In this document: positions 45,347 to 55,194 of the stretch, in pieces | Numbering within the stretch: the first letter of the stretch is position 1 | Layout of the letters: the number at the start of each line of letters is the position of its first letter | Translations under genes and position numbers: made by a program | The notes under the pieces: model-generated | Told to the model about the DNA's origin: nothing | The model's input: only the letters and a program-made list of their open reading frames with translations | Databases searched by the model: none | Origin: an uncultured Oscillospiraceae bacterium | Lineage (GTDB): Bacteria > Bacillota > Clostridia > Oscillospirales > Ruminococcaceae | Reading direction: 5' to 3' | NCBI GenBank assembly: GCA_934446455.1 | Contig: CAKSEE010000008.1 | Span: forward strand, 1 to 64,000 | Length of the DNA stretch: 64,000 nucleotides

Positions 45347-45658
45347 TTAGATATCCATTGAAATTTCTACGCCTGCGGGAAGCTCAAGATTCTGAAGAGC
45401 TTCAACCGTCTTCTGAGAAGGACGGATAACGTCGATAAGGCGCTTGTGAGTTCTGAGCTCGAACTGCTCGCGGGAATCCTTATACTTGTGAACCGCTCTC
45501 AGTATGGTTACGATCTCCTTGTCGGTGGGCAGCGGGATAGGACCTGCTACTCTTGCGCCGCTGCGCTTTGCAGCGTCAACAATCTTTGCTGCGGCAGCGT
45601 CTACAACGCTGTGTTCGTAACCCTTGACCTTGATTCTTACTTTCTCGTTAGATGCCAT
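45347..45658 (-). CDS. rpsJ: 30S ribosomal protein S10
   Basis: A 103-residue protein, also the NusE transcription antitermination factor. [21 protein letters not shown] and [19 protein letters not shown] are characteristic. It is the first gene of the S10-spc-alpha cluster; rpsL, rpsG, fusA and tuf are not upstream here. Confidence 0.98.
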   Translation of the reverse strand: MASNEKVRIKVKGYEHSVVDAAAAKIVDAAKRSGARVAGPIPLPTDKEIVTILRAVHKYKDSREQFELRTHKRLIDVIRPSQKTVEALQNLELPAGVEISMDI

Positions 45659-45937
45659 TGATTTTTCAACCCTTTCTCTGATTTGTGTACGGCGAAAGCC
45701 TATTTGAAAAATCCACTGTACCGTGTGTTTCTTTTTTATCGCCCACAGCCGTTAGTTATCTGAGCCTCTCAGACACTTTAACGCCTGCAAACGCGGAGAA
45801 ACTCACGTTTTCTGTTGAATCTTCTCCGCCCGATTTGAAATCGGACATACTCCGTCGAAATTCCCGCGGAAACCGCGCAACCTCCGACATCATCGCCTTG
45901 CCTCAGCTTATACAGCGGCATATCATGTACAGCCGCC
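45659..45937 (-). promoter_or_regulatory. Structured leader of the S10 operon
   Basis: A 279-base leader between the predicted start site and rpsJ. It contains TCTGAG/CTCAGA (45759-45764 with 45768-45773), an eight-base stem GCGGAGAA/TTCTCCGC (45793-45800 with 45822-45829), and CCGATTT/AAATCGG (45830-45836 with 45838-45844). By analogy with known ribosomal leaders, autoregulation by L4 is plausible; this is inference. Confidence 0.55.
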
Positions 45938-45944
45938 AACATCT

Positions 45945-45973
45945 ATTTTAACATATTGAACGTATTTTTTCAA
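45945..45973 (-). promoter_or_regulatory. SigA-type promoter of the S10-spc-alpha cluster
   Basis: On the - strand TTGAAA (complement of 45968-45973), 17 bases and TAAAAT (complement of 45945-45950). The gap from here to gpr (45974-46115) is AT-rich; it shows ATGC/GCAT symmetry near 46060 but no gene. Confidence 0.78.
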
Positions 45974-46115
45974 TAGATGAGCGAAAACATTCCCGATAAA
46001 CCGCAGAGAATTTTTCGCGTTTTTAAGCACACTTTTTAGCCATTTTGCACAATACTCCAATGCTTTGCATTCAGCACGTGTCATATACTATTATAATATA
46101 AGCCGGGCAGGGGAG

Positions 46116-46841
46116 TCACCCTGAAAACCCCATGATCGCCCCCGCGATAGCCTCCGCCCAGAGCGCCGCCTTGCAGTCAATATCGCTTGCCGTGACCATA
46201 AAGCCGTCGTCGCCCCGCGCTTTCGTTACGCCCGAAAGCTCCGCCGCCATAGGCACGCCGAGAGCCACCACGGGCACGCCCACGGTTCGCTCTGAAAGCT
46301 CCTGCCGCCGCCCGCCGACCCCCGACGCGGGCGCTATACCCGCGTTGGTAAGCTGAACCGAGCGCGCAATGCGGCGCGGCTCCCCGCACGAAAGCGCGTC
46401 TATAGCGATAACGCAGTCTGCACCTATCTCCCGTGCCGCCGCACGGACAAGCGCCGCCGTTTCAACACCCGTGCGCGCGGCGACGTCCGTTTCCACCGCC
46501 GCAATGGAATACCGCCTGCCGTTCTGCGGCATGATATTCCGCACGGCAAGCGCCCCGAGCGAGTCGCAAACCACATCGGGGTTGCCGAGCCCCGCCGCAA
46601 AAAGCCGCCCGCTCGGCGGGACAAGCTGTGCAAGCGCCGCCCGCAGGACCGCGTGAAGCCCGCGCGCGTCCGGAGCGCACTCCAGCGTGATGTAGCGCCC
46701 CTGCGGCTTGCCCACAAGCGCAGCGGTGCGCTTCGACAGGCGCACGTCCGTTACCGCAACGTCCCCGAGAGTGCGCGTGCGCGCGGCGCCCCCTACGGAA
46801 AACTGGCGCGCCGCTTCGGTTATAAGGTCAGTTCTGTACAT
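46116..46841 (-). CDS. gpr: Spore germination protease GPR (short form)
   Basis: A 241-residue aspartic-type protease of peptidase family A25, which degrades the small acid-soluble spore proteins during germination. RTDLITEA at the start, GLGNPDVVCDSLGALAV, and VIAIDALSCGEPRRIARSVQLTNAGI followed by GSGVG-like and GVPVVALGVP segments match the family; the Asp in VIAIDAL is a likely catalytic residue. It is clearly shorter than the roughly 370-residue Bacillus enzyme. The start 46841 has GGGAGG upstream. Its presence argues that the organism makes spores. Confidence 0.88.
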   Translation of the reverse strand: MYRTDLITEAARQFSVGGAARTRTLGDVAVTDVRLSKRTAALVGKPQGRYITLECAPDARGLHAVLRAALAQLVPPSGRLFAAGLGNPDVVCDSLGALAVRNIMPQNGRRYSIAAVETDVAARTGVETAALVRAAAREIGADCVIAIDALSCGEPRRIARSVQLTNAGIAPASGVGGRRQELSERTVGVPVVALGVPMAAELSGVTKARGDDGFMVTASDIDCKAALWAEAIAGAIMGFSG

Positions 46842-46865
46842 AAATCCTCCCGCTCTTTTTTCGGG

Positions 46866-46894
46866 TATTATTCCCACGGCGCGCATAAATATGC
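46866..46894 (-). promoter_or_regulatory. Candidate forespore (SigG/SigF-type) promoter of gpr
   Basis: On the - strand GCATA (complement of 46890-46894) and AATAATA (complement of 46866-46872) are separated by 17 bases. This fits the SigG pattern with one mismatch; GGGAATAATA also fits a SigF -10 box, but with a short 14-base spacer. The start site would lie about 18 bases before the ATG. Confidence 0.45.
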
Positions 46895-46900
46895 AGAAAC

Positions 46901-46926
46901 GCCCCCCTCGGTATTCCAAGGGGGGC
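46901..46926 (-). terminator. Probable terminator of the flagellin gene
   Basis: GCCCCCC/GGGGGGC stem (46901-46907 with 46920-46926), followed on the - strand by GTTTCTG. The T-run is weak. It lies about 105 bases after the flagellin stop; the intervening sequence holds a small GCCGCTAAGCGGC palindrome (46957-46969). Confidence 0.55.
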
Positions 46927-47030
46927 GCGGTTATTCAGCGTTCCATCATGCCGCTAAGCGGCACTCCGCGTCAGCACGCACATCTCGCGAAAACGTGCGG
47001 CAGACTCTGCCTGACTTATTCCGAAAGGAA

Positions 47031-48872
47031 TTAGCCGAGGAGCTGGAGAATGGACTGAGGCTGCTGATTTGCCTGAGCCAGCATGGACTGAGCTGCCTGC
47101 TGAAGAATGTTGTACTTGGTGTAAGTCATCATCTCAGAAGCCATATCAGTATCACGGATGGAGGACTCAGCCTCGGTCAGGTTGGTGGAAGTGGTGGTCA
47201 GGTTGTCGATCTTGTGCTCGAGACGGTTCTGTGTAGCACCGAATGTAGCGCGAACCATCGAAACCTTGTTGATTGCGTTGTCGATCTGGTCGATAGCAGC
47301 GTTAGCGTCCTTCTGGGTTGCGAGGGACAGGTTAGCGGTGTTAAGACCGTCTGCTCTCGAAGAAACGTTCAGGTTGGACTTGAGCTCGCCCATGCCGTCG
47401 GTCGTGTACTCGAACGAGAAGTCAACGGAATCCTTTGTACGAGCGCCGGTCTGGAGAACCAGGTGGTCGGTGTAGGTAAGAGGAGCGGTTGCAGCGTCGT
47501 TGGAGTTAGCCTTGGATACGTTGCCGGTCTTAGCTACTTCTACAGAAGGCTTTGCGCCGTTGTCGTAAGAGTAGTTCTCAAAGCCGAGCTTGTACTGGAT
47601 AGTACCGGCAGAGCCGTCCTTCTTGGCATTTGCAGCCTGATCTGTTGCAGTCAGGGTGATAAGGTCAGCAGTAGTAGCGTCGCCGATCTTGATAACATTC
47701 TTTGCAGAAAGGTCAAGCGTGTACTCGGTGTTGCCTATTGTAACCTTATTGTCTGCAGCCGTACCGCTGATAACAGTGCCGTTGTTAAGGGTAATCTTCA
47801 TGTTGCCCGCAGCATTGGCAGCAGTGGAATCATAAGTAACCTCTACAGTAGCGCCGTCAAGTTCCTTGAGCAGGGAATTAAGATCCTCTGTCATAAGAGC
47901 GTTTGTTACCTTGCTTGCAACAGTCAGGTTTGCGTTCTCAAGCTTAACAGCAGCAGCGGAAGTACCCTGTGTGAAGTTGGTAGAATCGGAAATCGTTGCG
48001 CCCTGATTTGTAGGAGCAGAGATACCGGTTGCAGGGTTTTTGAAGGTAAGGGTGATGGTGTCACCATTGCCAAGCTTAGTCTGATCAAGAACTACGTTTG
48101 AAACGTCTACGCCGCCAATCTGAACGCCAAAGCCGCCGTTGTTGGTCTTAACAGCAGTTACCTTGTTCTTGTCTGCGCCATCAGACGCGTTGATGCAGGT
48201 CCACTGGCTTGTAGCCTTATCGAACTTGAAAGTGATATCTACGGAGTCAGGACCATAGGTGTCAGGCTGACCGGCGGTTCTTGTCCATGTGGCGTTAAGA
48301 GCCTTCCAAGCATCATTTGCTATATCAGTATCATCCCACTTCTGACCGTCAAGAACGTTTACGTCGCCCTTGCTGAGCTTGGAAGCTGCCTTGGAGCCGT
48401 CAACATAGTCGAACTGACCGTTAACAGCCTTGGTGCCGTCAGCCATCTGGCCGCCGTTGAGCATTACAGTACCATTGAAGTCGGTATCTGCAATCTGGTT
48501 GAGCTCGTCGTTGAGCTGGTTGAACTCGAGCTGGATAGCGTCGCGGTCAACTTCGTTCTGGTATGTACCGTTAGCGGACTCGGAAGCAAGCTCCTTCATT
48601 CTCTGAAGAATGGAGTGGGATTCCTGAAGAGCACCCTCGTAGGTCTGGATCATGTTGATGCCGTCCTGAGAGTTGCGAACTGCCTGGTTAAGACCGCGGA
48701 TCTGGCTTCTCATCTTCTCAGATATTGCAAGACCTGCTGCGTCGTCGCCTGCGCGGTTGATTCTGTAGCCGGAAGAAAGCTTCTCAGAAGACTTCTTAAG
48801 ACCTGCTACGTTAGTGTTGAGCTTGTTGTACGCGGAAAGCGCGTTTAAGTTGTGCTGTACTACCATTCCCAT
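47031..48872 (-). CDS. hag: Flagellin with enlarged central region
   Basis: A 613-residue filament protein. The D0/D1 N-terminus (MVVQHNLNALSAYNKLN, SSGYRINRAGDDAAGLAISE) and the C-terminus (LAQANQQPQSILQLLG) are classical and mediate filament packing and export. Residues about 165-480 are a Thr/Asn/Asp-rich variable insert forming outer D2/D3 domains; 613 residues is long compared with the 270-400 residues of many Firmicutes flagellins. A ribosome site AAGGAGG precedes the ATG. No other flagellar structural gene is nearby, but the SigD-type promoter upstream shows that it is in the late flagellar regulon. Confidence 0.96.
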   Translation of the reverse strand: MGMVVQHNLNALSAYNKLNTNVAGLKKSSEKLSSGYRINRAGDDAAGLAISEKMRSQIRGLNQAVRNSQDGINMIQTYEGALQESHSILQRMKELASESANGTYQNEVDRDAIQLEFNQLNDELNQIADTDFNGTVMLNGGQMADGTKAVNGQFDYVDGSKAASKLSKGDVNVLDGQKWDDTDIANDAWKALNATWTRTAGQPDTYGPDSVDITFKFDKATSQWTCINASDGADKNKVTAVKTNNGGFGVQIGGVDVSNVVLDQTKLGNGDTITLTFKNPATGISAPTNQGATISDSTNFTQGTSAAAVKLENANLTVASKVTNALMTEDLNSLLKELDGATVEVTYDSTAANAAGNMKITLNNGTVISGTAADNKVTIGNTEYTLDLSAKNVIKIGDATTADLITLTATDQAANAKKDGSAGTIQYKLGFENYSYDNGAKPSVEVAKTGNVSKANSNDAATAPLTYTDHLVLQTGARTKDSVDFSFEYTTDGMGELKSNLNVSSRADGLNTANLSLATQKDANAAIDQIDNAINKVSMVRATFGATQNRLEHKIDNLTTTSTNLTEAESSIRDTDMASEMMTYTKYNILQQAAQSMLAQANQQPQSILQLLG

Positions 48873-48898
48873 AGTAATATCCTCCTTGAATTTTTACG

Positions 48899-48932
48899 CG
48901 CTCCGTATATTCGGAATCATTCCTGCGGAGCG
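48899..48932 (-). promoter_or_regulatory. 5' UTR stem-loop of flagellin mRNA
   Basis: CGCTCCG and CGGAGCG pair around a GGAAT/ATTCC inner stem, ending about 15 bases upstream of the ribosome site. Such a structure may stabilise an abundant mRNA or modulate its translation. Confidence 0.45.
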
Positions 48933-49023
48933 GTTGGTTAAAAGTAATAGGCTTCCTCACTGCCCTTTATATGTACACTCAAGGACTGCGGGGAAATTCA
49001 GCTTTTCAGCTATCACGTATATT

Positions 49024-49050
49024 ATATCGGCAGCGAAATCCGAAACTTTA
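49024..49050 (-). promoter_or_regulatory. SigD/Sig28-type flagellar promoter
   Basis: On the - strand TAAA (complement of 49047-49050), exactly 15 bases and GCCGATAT (complement of 49024-49031). This is a perfect match to the flagellar sigma consensus. Confidence 0.92.
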
Positions 49051-49228
49051 GCGTTTTCTCAAAAAATATTGAAAATTTTTTTAATTTTTTGTGTATATTT
49101 TGACTTATTGAGCAAAACAGCATTTTCTGAAGGTTGTCCGGCGCGGGGCGCGCCCTTTTGCAAGGCTGAAAGACATCAGCATACGGCATTTACTTACATA
49201 AATGTCTGCTTCAGGTAATACGGGCGCA

Positions 49229-49262
49229 AAAAAGCGGAGCCCGCCGAAAAGGCAGACCCCGC
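49229..49262 (-). terminator. Terminator of the chemoreceptor gene
   Basis: On the - strand a GC-rich imperfect hairpin (CGGGGTCTGCC, then GGCGGGCTCCG) is followed by CTTTTTTG. Confidence 0.7.
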
Positions 49263-49278
49263 CGGAGCTTTATATCGG

Positions 49279-51216
49279 TTATGCCCTCAGTTTGTCGAGC
49301 TGTTCCTTAAGCATTCTCGCCATGCTGTTAAGCTCCTCGCACGAAGCCGCGGATTCCTCTGCGGTAGCGGAGTTCTGCTGTACAACGTTGGAAATCTGCT
49401 CTATACCCGTTGTTACCTGCTTTACAGCCTCTGCCTGCTGAATGGAAGCGCTCGAAATCTGCGCAATGATATCGTTTGTCTGCAGGGAGATGTCCTTTAC
49501 CGCCTTCATTGTTTCTGCGGTGTTGTTCGCTATCTCCGCGCCGTTGTTTACCGCCTCTATCGAAGCGTTGATAAGGGCGTTTGTGTTGCTTGCAGCCTCC
49601 GCGGACTTTGCAGCGAGGTTTCTTACCTCGTCCGCAACTACCGCGAAGCCCTTGCCCGCGTCGCCCGCACGCGCAGCCTCGATAGCCGCGTTAAGCGCAA
49701 GTATGTTCGTCTGGAACGCTATATCCTCTATAGTCTTGATTATCTCGCTTATCTTTGTGGACTGCTCCTCGATGTTCTTCATCGCGTCCAGCATATTCGC
49801 AATTTCTGCGTCCTGTCTTTCTATCTTGACCTCGGTTTCAGCGGAAAGCTCGCTTGCCTTCTTTGCGTGTTCAGCGTTTTTCTCAATGTGGTTCGAGATG
49901 TTCTGAATGGTGGAGGAAAGCTGGTCGATAGCCGTCGCCTGAGTGGTCGTGCCCTCCGCAAGCATCTGCGAGCCGTCTGCCATCTGCGCCGTGCCCGACA
50001 TAACGCCGTCCGCAGAATTGTTTATGCCTACCATTACGCTGTGCAGGTTGTCGCGAATGCTCTCGAACGACTGGTTTATCTTGACAAAGTCGCCCACATA
50101 CTCGATCGAAGGCTGCGCGGTGAAGTCGCCGCCCGCCATTGTGGACAGCACCGAAGAGATATCCCCGACATAGCTGTTGAGCGTGTGCTTGGTGTCCTCG
50201 ATGCGGTGCGCAAGGTCGCCTATCTCGTTCTTCATGAACTTGAAGGTGGAGTCGGGCGCGCTGAGCTCGCCGCGGCTCATCTGCGCGGAAATCTTGCCCG
50301 CCTCGATAATGGGCTTGTCTATCATATGGCTCATTACGGTAAACATGGAGATATCTATGACAACAAGCACTATAAGCGCAACCACAACGGATATTATGAT
50401 TATGTTGCGTATCATGGCGTCAGCCTCCGCAGAGGATATGCCCGCGAAGTAAGCGCCTATGTAATTGCCGCTTACGTCCTGCATGGGTTCGTACTGTACA
50501 TAGTAGTTCTGCCCGAGTATATCAGCCATGCCCGTGTAACTCTGATGGCCGTCAATAACGGTCTTTTCAACGCTGCCCGCCATAGCCGTGCCGGTTGCGC
50601 GGTTGCCGTCGCTGTTGATAATGGTTGTTGCATAGCGCATGTTTCCGTTAAAGAGCGTAACCTCGCACTCAGTCTGCGTTTTTACCGTATCAAGGTAGCC
50701 TGTTTCGGTAAGCCTCATGCCGAATATCGCCGTGCCTATAACGCTGCCGCCCTGCGGGTCGATAGGCTCCGCCGCAACGAGGTAAAGCTCGCCGCCGTCG
50801 GAAAGAACGCCGCTTACCTTTTTGCCCGTAAGAAGCGCGGCAGGCGAGGTGATAGCGTAGCCGTCAGTTTTCCACACAACATTGCCCGAAGCGTCGAATA
50901 TCGCCGAAAAATCGCTTTCGGTCTCCCTGTCGTCCTCGAATATACGGTCAAGTCCCGCAATGTCGCCGTTTATCGCCTTTTCAGCCGTGCCGCCAAGCTC
51001 GAGGGTCAGCAGCACATCGTTGCAGCGGTCAAGCTCGTTTTCCTCCGTGCTTTTAAGCACCGAGATACCCGTGAGGGCGCGCTGACCCATGATGTGGTCA
51101 ACATTCCTGTTGGTAAGCACAATGGAAACGACGACAAGCACCGCCGTAAGCGCCACCAGAAAACCTGTGACAATAGTCATGAGCCTTGTAGATACCTTTG
51201 AAACCCGCATACGCAT
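49279..51216 (-). CDS. Transmembrane methyl-accepting chemotaxis protein
   Basis: A 645-residue chemoreceptor. TM1 spans about 11-34, and a Cache-type sensor domain lies outside the membrane (35-268, with [17 protein letters not shown]). TM2 spans about 270-293, followed by HAMP (about 295-350) and a long cytoplasmic signalling coiled coil. The tip is [21 protein letters not shown] with [16 protein letters not shown] after it, so it can bind CheA and CheW. The ligand is unknown, probably a small organic molecule. It has its own SigA-type promoter and lies just upstream of flagellin in the same direction. Confidence 0.96.
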   Translation of the reverse strand: MRMRVSKVSTRLMTIVTGFLVALTAVLVVVSIVLTNRNVDHIMGQRALTGISVLKSTEENELDRCNDVLLTLELGGTAEKAINGDIAGLDRIFEDDRETESDFSAIFDASGNVVWKTDGYAITSPAALLTGKKVSGVLSDGGELYLVAAEPIDPQGGSVIGTAIFGMRLTETGYLDTVKTQTECEVTLFNGNMRYATTIINSDGNRATGTAMAGSVEKTVIDGHQSYTGMADILGQNYYVQYEPMQDVSGNYIGAYFAGISSAEADAMIRNIIIISVVVALIVLVVIDISMFTVMSHMIDKPIIEAGKISAQMSRGELSAPDSTFKFMKNEIGDLAHRIEDTKHTLNSYVGDISSVLSTMAGGDFTAQPSIEYVGDFVKINQSFESIRDNLHSVMVGINNSADGVMSGTAQMADGSQMLAEGTTTQATAIDQLSSTIQNISNHIEKNAEHAKKASELSAETEVKIERQDAEIANMLDAMKNIEEQSTKISEIIKTIEDIAFQTNILALNAAIEAARAGDAGKGFAVVADEVRNLAAKSAEAASNTNALINASIEAVNNGAEIANNTAETMKAVKDISLQTNDIIAQISSASIQQAEAVKQVTTGIEQISNVVQQNSATAEESAASCEELNSMARMLKEQLDKLRA

Positions 51217-51289
51217 AAAAATGTTCCTTTACTGTCAGATTTGGGCTAGCCGCCCCTTGGCGTCCGCAGTTATACTTTTGGACAATATC

Positions 51290-51318
51290 ATTATAGCAGA
51301 AATATACGGATACGTCAA
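51290..51318 (-). promoter_or_regulatory. SigA-type promoter of the chemoreceptor gene
   Basis: On the - strand TTGACG (complement of 51313-51318), 17 bases and TATAAT (complement of 51290-51295), about 75 bases before the start codon. Confidence 0.8.
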
Positions 51319-51385
51319 TCAGCAATGTAACTAAAATACAAGCAGAAAAAGGCTTTTTTCGCCAAAAATAACACACGCACAAAAA

Positions 51386-51411
51386 GGCGCGCAGGAAAAT
51401 CTCCCGCGCGT
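51386..51411 (-). terminator. Terminator of the hydrogenase-like fusion gene
   Basis: On the - strand GCGCGGGA pairs with TTCCTGCGC, followed by CTTTTTGTG, about 10 bases after the stop. Confidence 0.85.
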
Positions 51412-51421
51412 CACTGACATA

Positions 51422-53353
51422 TTATTCCTCTGAGGACAGAACCTCGTCCGCGCGCGTTACAAGCCCGTCTACGCGGTCGGTGATATCGCTCACGCCGCTC
51501 ATTGCCGCGCTTATGTCGCCGCCCTTTTCAACGGTGCGCATTATATTGCCGTGCATTTTCTCGGACATTTTGTGGACGTCCGCCGTTTTCTGCGCTATGT
51601 CGTCAACAATGGCGTTTACCGTTTCAATATTGCTGAATACAAGCGCGTTGCTTGCCTCCGCCTCGGTAACTGCGCTCTGCGAATGCTCCGCGAGCGAGCG
51701 CACCTCTTCCGCAACGACCGCGAAGCCCTTGCCTGCTTCTCCTGCGCGCGCCGCCTCAATGCTTGCGTTTATCGCGAGAATATTTATCTGCCGCGCTATG
51801 TCGCTTATGCTGCGCGTCATGCGGGAGAAGCCCGTAACGCTCTCGTTTATCGAGCACATCGCGGTGCTGATGTTTCCGCTTGCGCTCTTAAGCTCGTCTA
51901 TTACAGCGGTAAGGCGCGTTATCTGCTCCATGTTCACGCCGTTCATGCCCGTTATGCCGTCGGTAGCCTCCGTAACGGAGGAAACGCTGCCCGAAAGCTG
52001 CGATACCACCTCGCCGAGCTGCGCGGTGATGTCGCTTATCTCGCGGTTTGTTTCCTCAATGTGCCGGCGGTGAAGCTCTGCCCTGTGGAGATTGTACTGC
52101 GCGCAGGAATCCATCGTAGAGGTGCCCTTTACGATAGCCTCCGCCATTTTACGGCAGGTGGGGAAGCCGCAGGCGTGGCAGTTGTAGTTGCGCTCGGTGT
52201 GAGTGGTCTTGCCCATCTTCACCAGCATTTTCTCAATTTCTTCTGCCGATACATTTCTTGTGCTTACATTCTCGGGGACGTACTTGCGTACAAAATCCTC
52301 AAGATGCAGCTTCCTGTCGAAGTCAAGGAACTGCTTGTCCCGCTTCCTCAGGTCGAACTTTACGCGGTGGTGGCGGTTGTACTGCTCAATGCCGTTGAAT
52401 ATTCCGCTCATGCGGTATACCGACATCTGCTGCCCGATAGCGGGACCGCTTCCGCAGCCGTGCGCGCAGGAAAGCACGTCGAACACATCGGGTGCGTCGC
52501 GCTTGTCTATGTCCGCGTACATATCAAGGTCCGCGTACACGCTGTCAACGCCCTCGGAGGTTATTACCTTTATCGTCTTGTCCTCAAGCTCAAGGCACGC
52601 CTTAAGTCCGCCCGGACGGGGGTAAACAGCGCCCATTATGCCCTGCTGACCCGTAAATTCAAAGCTGCTGCGTTTTCCGCGCAGCGAAGCCACGCTCACA
52701 CCCTCGCGCTCCATAAGCTCGCCCAGCCGCTCGAACGTCACGTTGTACTCGATAAGCCCCGTTTCGCGGAACTCGTCCTTTTTCGCTATGCAGGGGGAAA
52801 GCGCCGCAATGGCGTCTGTGTTACCCTGATACTTGCGCAGATACACCGCCGTGCAGAGCATGGGCGAATGAACAGGGGAGAGGTGCTTTAGCGCCTCGTG
52901 GCAGTATTTCTTTATGTAGTTCACAATGGCGGGGCAGGGCTGCGAAATGAGCTTTTCGCCCTTATGCTGCGCCAGATACCGCAGGTGCGCCCATGTGCAG
53001 ATGTCCGCGCCAAGGGATACGTCGTATATTTTCGACGCGCCCTTGCCCTGTAAAATCTCCAGCACGCTGCGCCAGCAGCCGTCAAAAGACACCTTTATTG
53101 CGGGAGCTGCAATGATAGTAATTTTCTTGCCCGCGCACAGATCCTTCCAGAAGCGCTCGGTGTCGTCCTCAAAACTTCTTGCGCCGTGGCTGCACGCTCT
53201 GATGCAGGCGCCGCAGCGTATGCACTTGTCCTCTTTTACGTCGAAAACAAGCTTGCCGTTTTCATCATGTTTCCACCCGTTCGCTTCAAGCGTCGGACAG
53301 ACGCGCACACAGCTGTTGCAGGCAACGCATTTTGACGCGTCAAATAAAATCAT
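51422..53353 (-). CDS. [FeFe]-hydrogenase-like / methyl-accepting signalling fusion protein
   Basis: A 643-residue soluble protein without membrane helices. Two [4Fe-4S] ferredoxin motifs come first (C9, C12, C15, C19 and C44, C47, C50, C54). An [FeFe]-hydrogenase H-cluster-type domain follows (about 75-360), with C140 in [10 protein letters not shown]188 in LSPCIAKK, and C296/C300 in [11 protein letters not shown]. All four expected H-cluster ligands are thus present, in the form seen in sensory-type rather than classical catalytic hydrogenases. Next is a further Fe-S motif with C392, C395, C400 and C417. A coiled coil and methyl-accepting tip domain end it ([19 protein letters not shown]). 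There is no HAMP or PAS domain. It may sense H2 or redox state and signal to CheA; catalysis cannot be excluded. Confidence 0.88.
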   Translation of the reverse strand: MILFDASKCVACNSCVRVCPTLEANGWKHDENGKLVFDVKEDKCIRCGACIRACSHGARSFEDDTERFWKDLCAGKKITIIAAPAIKVSFDGCWRSVLEILQGKGASKIYDVSLGADICTWAHLRYLAQHKGEKLISQPCPAIVNYIKKYCHEALKHLSPVHSPMLCTAVYLRKYQGNTDAIAALSPCIAKKDEFRETGLIEYNVTFERLGELMEREGVSVASLRGKRSSFEFTGQQGIMGAVYPRPGGLKACLELEDKTIKVITSEGVDSVYADLDMYADIDKRDAPDVFDVLSCAHGCGSGPAIGQQMSVYRMSGIFNGIEQYNRHHRVKFDLRKRDKQFLDFDRKLHLEDFVRKYVPENVSTRNVSAEEIEKMLVKMGKTTHTERNYNCHACGFPTCRKMAEAIVKGTSTMDSCAQYNLHRAELHRRHIEETNREISDITAQLGEVVSQLSGSVSSVTEATDGITGMNGVNMEQITRLTAVIDELKSASGNISTAMCSINESVTGFSRMTRSISDIARQINILAINASIEAARAGEAGKGFAVVAEEVRSLAEHSQSAVTEAEASNALVFSNIETVNAIVDDIAQKTADVHKMSEKMHGNIMRTVEKGGDISAAMSGVSDITDRVDGLVTRADEVLSSEE

Positions 53354-53406
53354 TTGTATTTCCTCCCGAAACTTGTCATTTCCTGTCTGTCAAATGGGTA
53401 AGAAAA

Positions 53407-53434
53407 GGACGCTGCGCCTTTTCGCACAGCGCCC
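53407..53434 (-). terminator. Terminator of RNase Y gene
   Basis: An 11-base imperfect GC stem (53407-53417 with 53424-53434) is followed on the - strand by TTTTCTT. It separates rny from the hydrogenase-like gene. A TTGACA follows at about 53379-53384, but no -10 box is evident at the right distance. Confidence 0.82.
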
Positions 53435-53445
53435 TCAGGCCTTTT

Positions 53446-55050
53446 TTACTTTGCGTAGTCTACCGCGCGGCTCTCGCGAATAAGGTTTACCTTTATCTGA
53501 CCGGGGTATTCCATTTCGCTTTCAATGCGCTTTGCTATATCCCTTGCAAGCACCTTCATATCGTCGTCGGAAATCTGCTCGGGCTTTATCATTATGCGCA
53601 CCTCGCGGCCCGCCTGTATAGCGTAGGACTTCTCAACGCCGCTGTAGGAGCAGCATATCTCCTCAAGCTTTTCAAGGCGCTTGATGTAGTTTTCGTAGTT
53701 CTCGCTTCTCGCCGCGGGACGGGCTGCGCTTATAGCGTCCGCCGCCTGCACGAGCGCTGCGATGACTGTGCGGCACTCAACGTCGCCGTGGTGCGCCTCG
53801 ATAGCGTGGATAACCTCGGGGCTTTCCTTGTACTTCTTACATACGTCAACGCCTATCTGCACGTGCGAGCCTTCAATCTCGTGGTCAAGCGCCTTGCCTA
53901 TGTCGTGCAGTAGTCCTGCGCGCCTTGCAAGCGCTGCGTCAACGCCAAGCTCGCTTGCCATTATTCCCGCAAGGTGAGCCACCTCTATGGAGTGGTTGAG
54001 AACGTTCTGACGGTAGGAAGTGCGGTACTTGAGCCTGCCTATAAGGCGTACAAGCTCGTGGTTCAGCCCGTTCACGTTGGTTTCGAGAACGGCGCGCTCG
54101 CCCTCCTGCTTTATGCGCAGCTCAACCTCCCTGCGCGCCTTTTCAACGGTTTCCTCAATGCGCGCGGGGTGAATGCGCCCGTCCTGTATGAGCCTTTCAA
54201 GGGCAATGCGGGCGATCTCGCGCCTTACATGGTCAAAGCACGAAAGCGTTATCGCCTCGGGCGTGTCGTCGATGATAAGGTCAACGCCCGTGAGCGTTTC
54301 AAGCGCGCGGATGTTCCTGCCCTCTCTGCCGATTATGCGGCCTTTCATCTCGTCGTTCGGAATAGCGACAACGGATACTGCCGTTTCGGATACGGTGTCG
54401 GCAGCGAGCCTTGCTATTGCAAGGGATATGTACTGCCGCGCCTTTTCGTCGCACTCGTCCTTAAGGCGCTGCTCATACGCGGAAAGCCTGAGCGCTTTCT
54501 CATGGTTGAGCTCAGTGTCGAGCAGGCTCAGCAGGTGCTCTTTCGCCTGCTCTGCGGTAAAGCCCGATATCCTTTCGAGAATATCCATCTGGCTCGCCTT
54601 GAGCTGCTCCGCCTCCGCTATCTTCTCGTCCGCCTTCTTGTGCTTGTGCTGGAGCTGCTCCTCAAGCTTCTCCATCTTGTCGGTCTTTTTGTCGAGGTTT
54701 TCTTCCTTCTGCTGAATTCTTCTCTCCGAACGCGAAACCTCGCTTCTGCGTTCCTTCAGCTCGCGTTCGGCGTCGCTTTTCATGGACTGAATGTCCTTTT
54801 CGGCGTCGGTGCGAAGTTTGTAGATTTCTTCCTTAGCTTCTACAAGGGCTGTTTTCTTGAGTGCCGCCGCTTTTTCGCCTGCTTCTTCAACAATGCGCGC
54901 AGACTCTTTTTCAGCTGACTCAAACTGGGCTTCAGCCGTTTTTATGCGGTGACTTATACCCATTCTGAAGCAGACGAAGCCTGCAACAACAGCACCTACG
55001 AGGAGTGCGGCGATACCGATAAGCACAACCGCAATAACCGGGACCTCCAT
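53446..55050 (-). CDS. rny: Ribonuclease Y
   Basis: A 534-residue membrane-anchored endoribonuclease that starts decay of many Gram-positive mRNAs. An N-terminal helix (about 4-28) is followed by a long Lys/Glu-rich coiled coil (35-195), a KH domain with [15 protein letters not shown] (about 235-250), and an HD phosphohydrolase domain with [15 protein letters not shown] carrying the catalytic HD. AAAGGAGGG precedes the ATG. A promoter and a structured RNA region lie upstream. Confidence 0.97.
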   Translation of the reverse strand: MEVPVIAVVLIGIAALLVGAVVAGFVCFRMGISHRIKTAEAQFESAEKESARIVEEAGEKAAALKKTALVEAKEEIYKLRTDAEKDIQSMKSDAERELKERRSEVSRSERRIQQKEENLDKKTDKMEKLEEQLQHKHKKADEKIAEAEQLKASQMDILERISGFTAEQAKEHLLSLLDTELNHEKALRLSAYEQRLKDECDEKARQYISLAIARLAADTVSETAVSVVAIPNDEMKGRIIGREGRNIRALETLTGVDLIIDDTPEAITLSCFDHVRREIARIALERLIQDGRIHPARIEETVEKARREVELRIKQEGERAVLETNVNGLNHELVRLIGRLKYRTSYRQNVLNHSIEVAHLAGIMASELGVDAALARRAGLLHDIGKALDHEIEGSHVQIGVDVCKKYKESPEVIHAIEAHHGDVECRTVIAALVQAADAISAARPAARSENYENYIKRLEKLEEICCSYSGVEKSYAIQAGREVRIMIKPEQISDDDMKVLARDIAKRIESEMEYPGQIKVNLIRESRAVDYAK

Positions 55051-55194
55051 CGTGTGTTTTCCCTCCTTTGAAATCGGCGGGACAAATATAAAATTTTAGG
55101 AAAATCAAGGAACCGCCGCAAAAGGCGGGATTCCCTTAAATAATGTCGGGCGGAAAAGCGCTCCGCCGCGTAAATACCCCCATTATAACAAATC

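Larger units (their letters stand above)
48873..49278. other. Intergenic region between flagellin and chemoreceptor genes
   Basis: A 406-base gap. From right to left: the terminator of the chemoreceptor gene (49229-49262), an AT-rich stretch, the SigD promoter (49024-49050), then a roughly 145-base leader with an inverted repeat CGCTCCG/CGGAGCG (48899-48932) just before the flagellin ribosome site. No further gene is seen. Confidence 0.6.

Noticed and set aside
45685..45951. An 88-residue + strand frame in the S10 leader
   Set aside because: No ribosome site or motif, and it is antisense to the structured leader RNA.
46653..48101. A 482-residue + strand frame opposite gpr and flagellin
   Set aside because: Antisense to two recognised genes, with no motif and no ribosome site. 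The same applies to the long + frames at 49867-51201, 51551-52891, 56637-58676 and 41507-43570.
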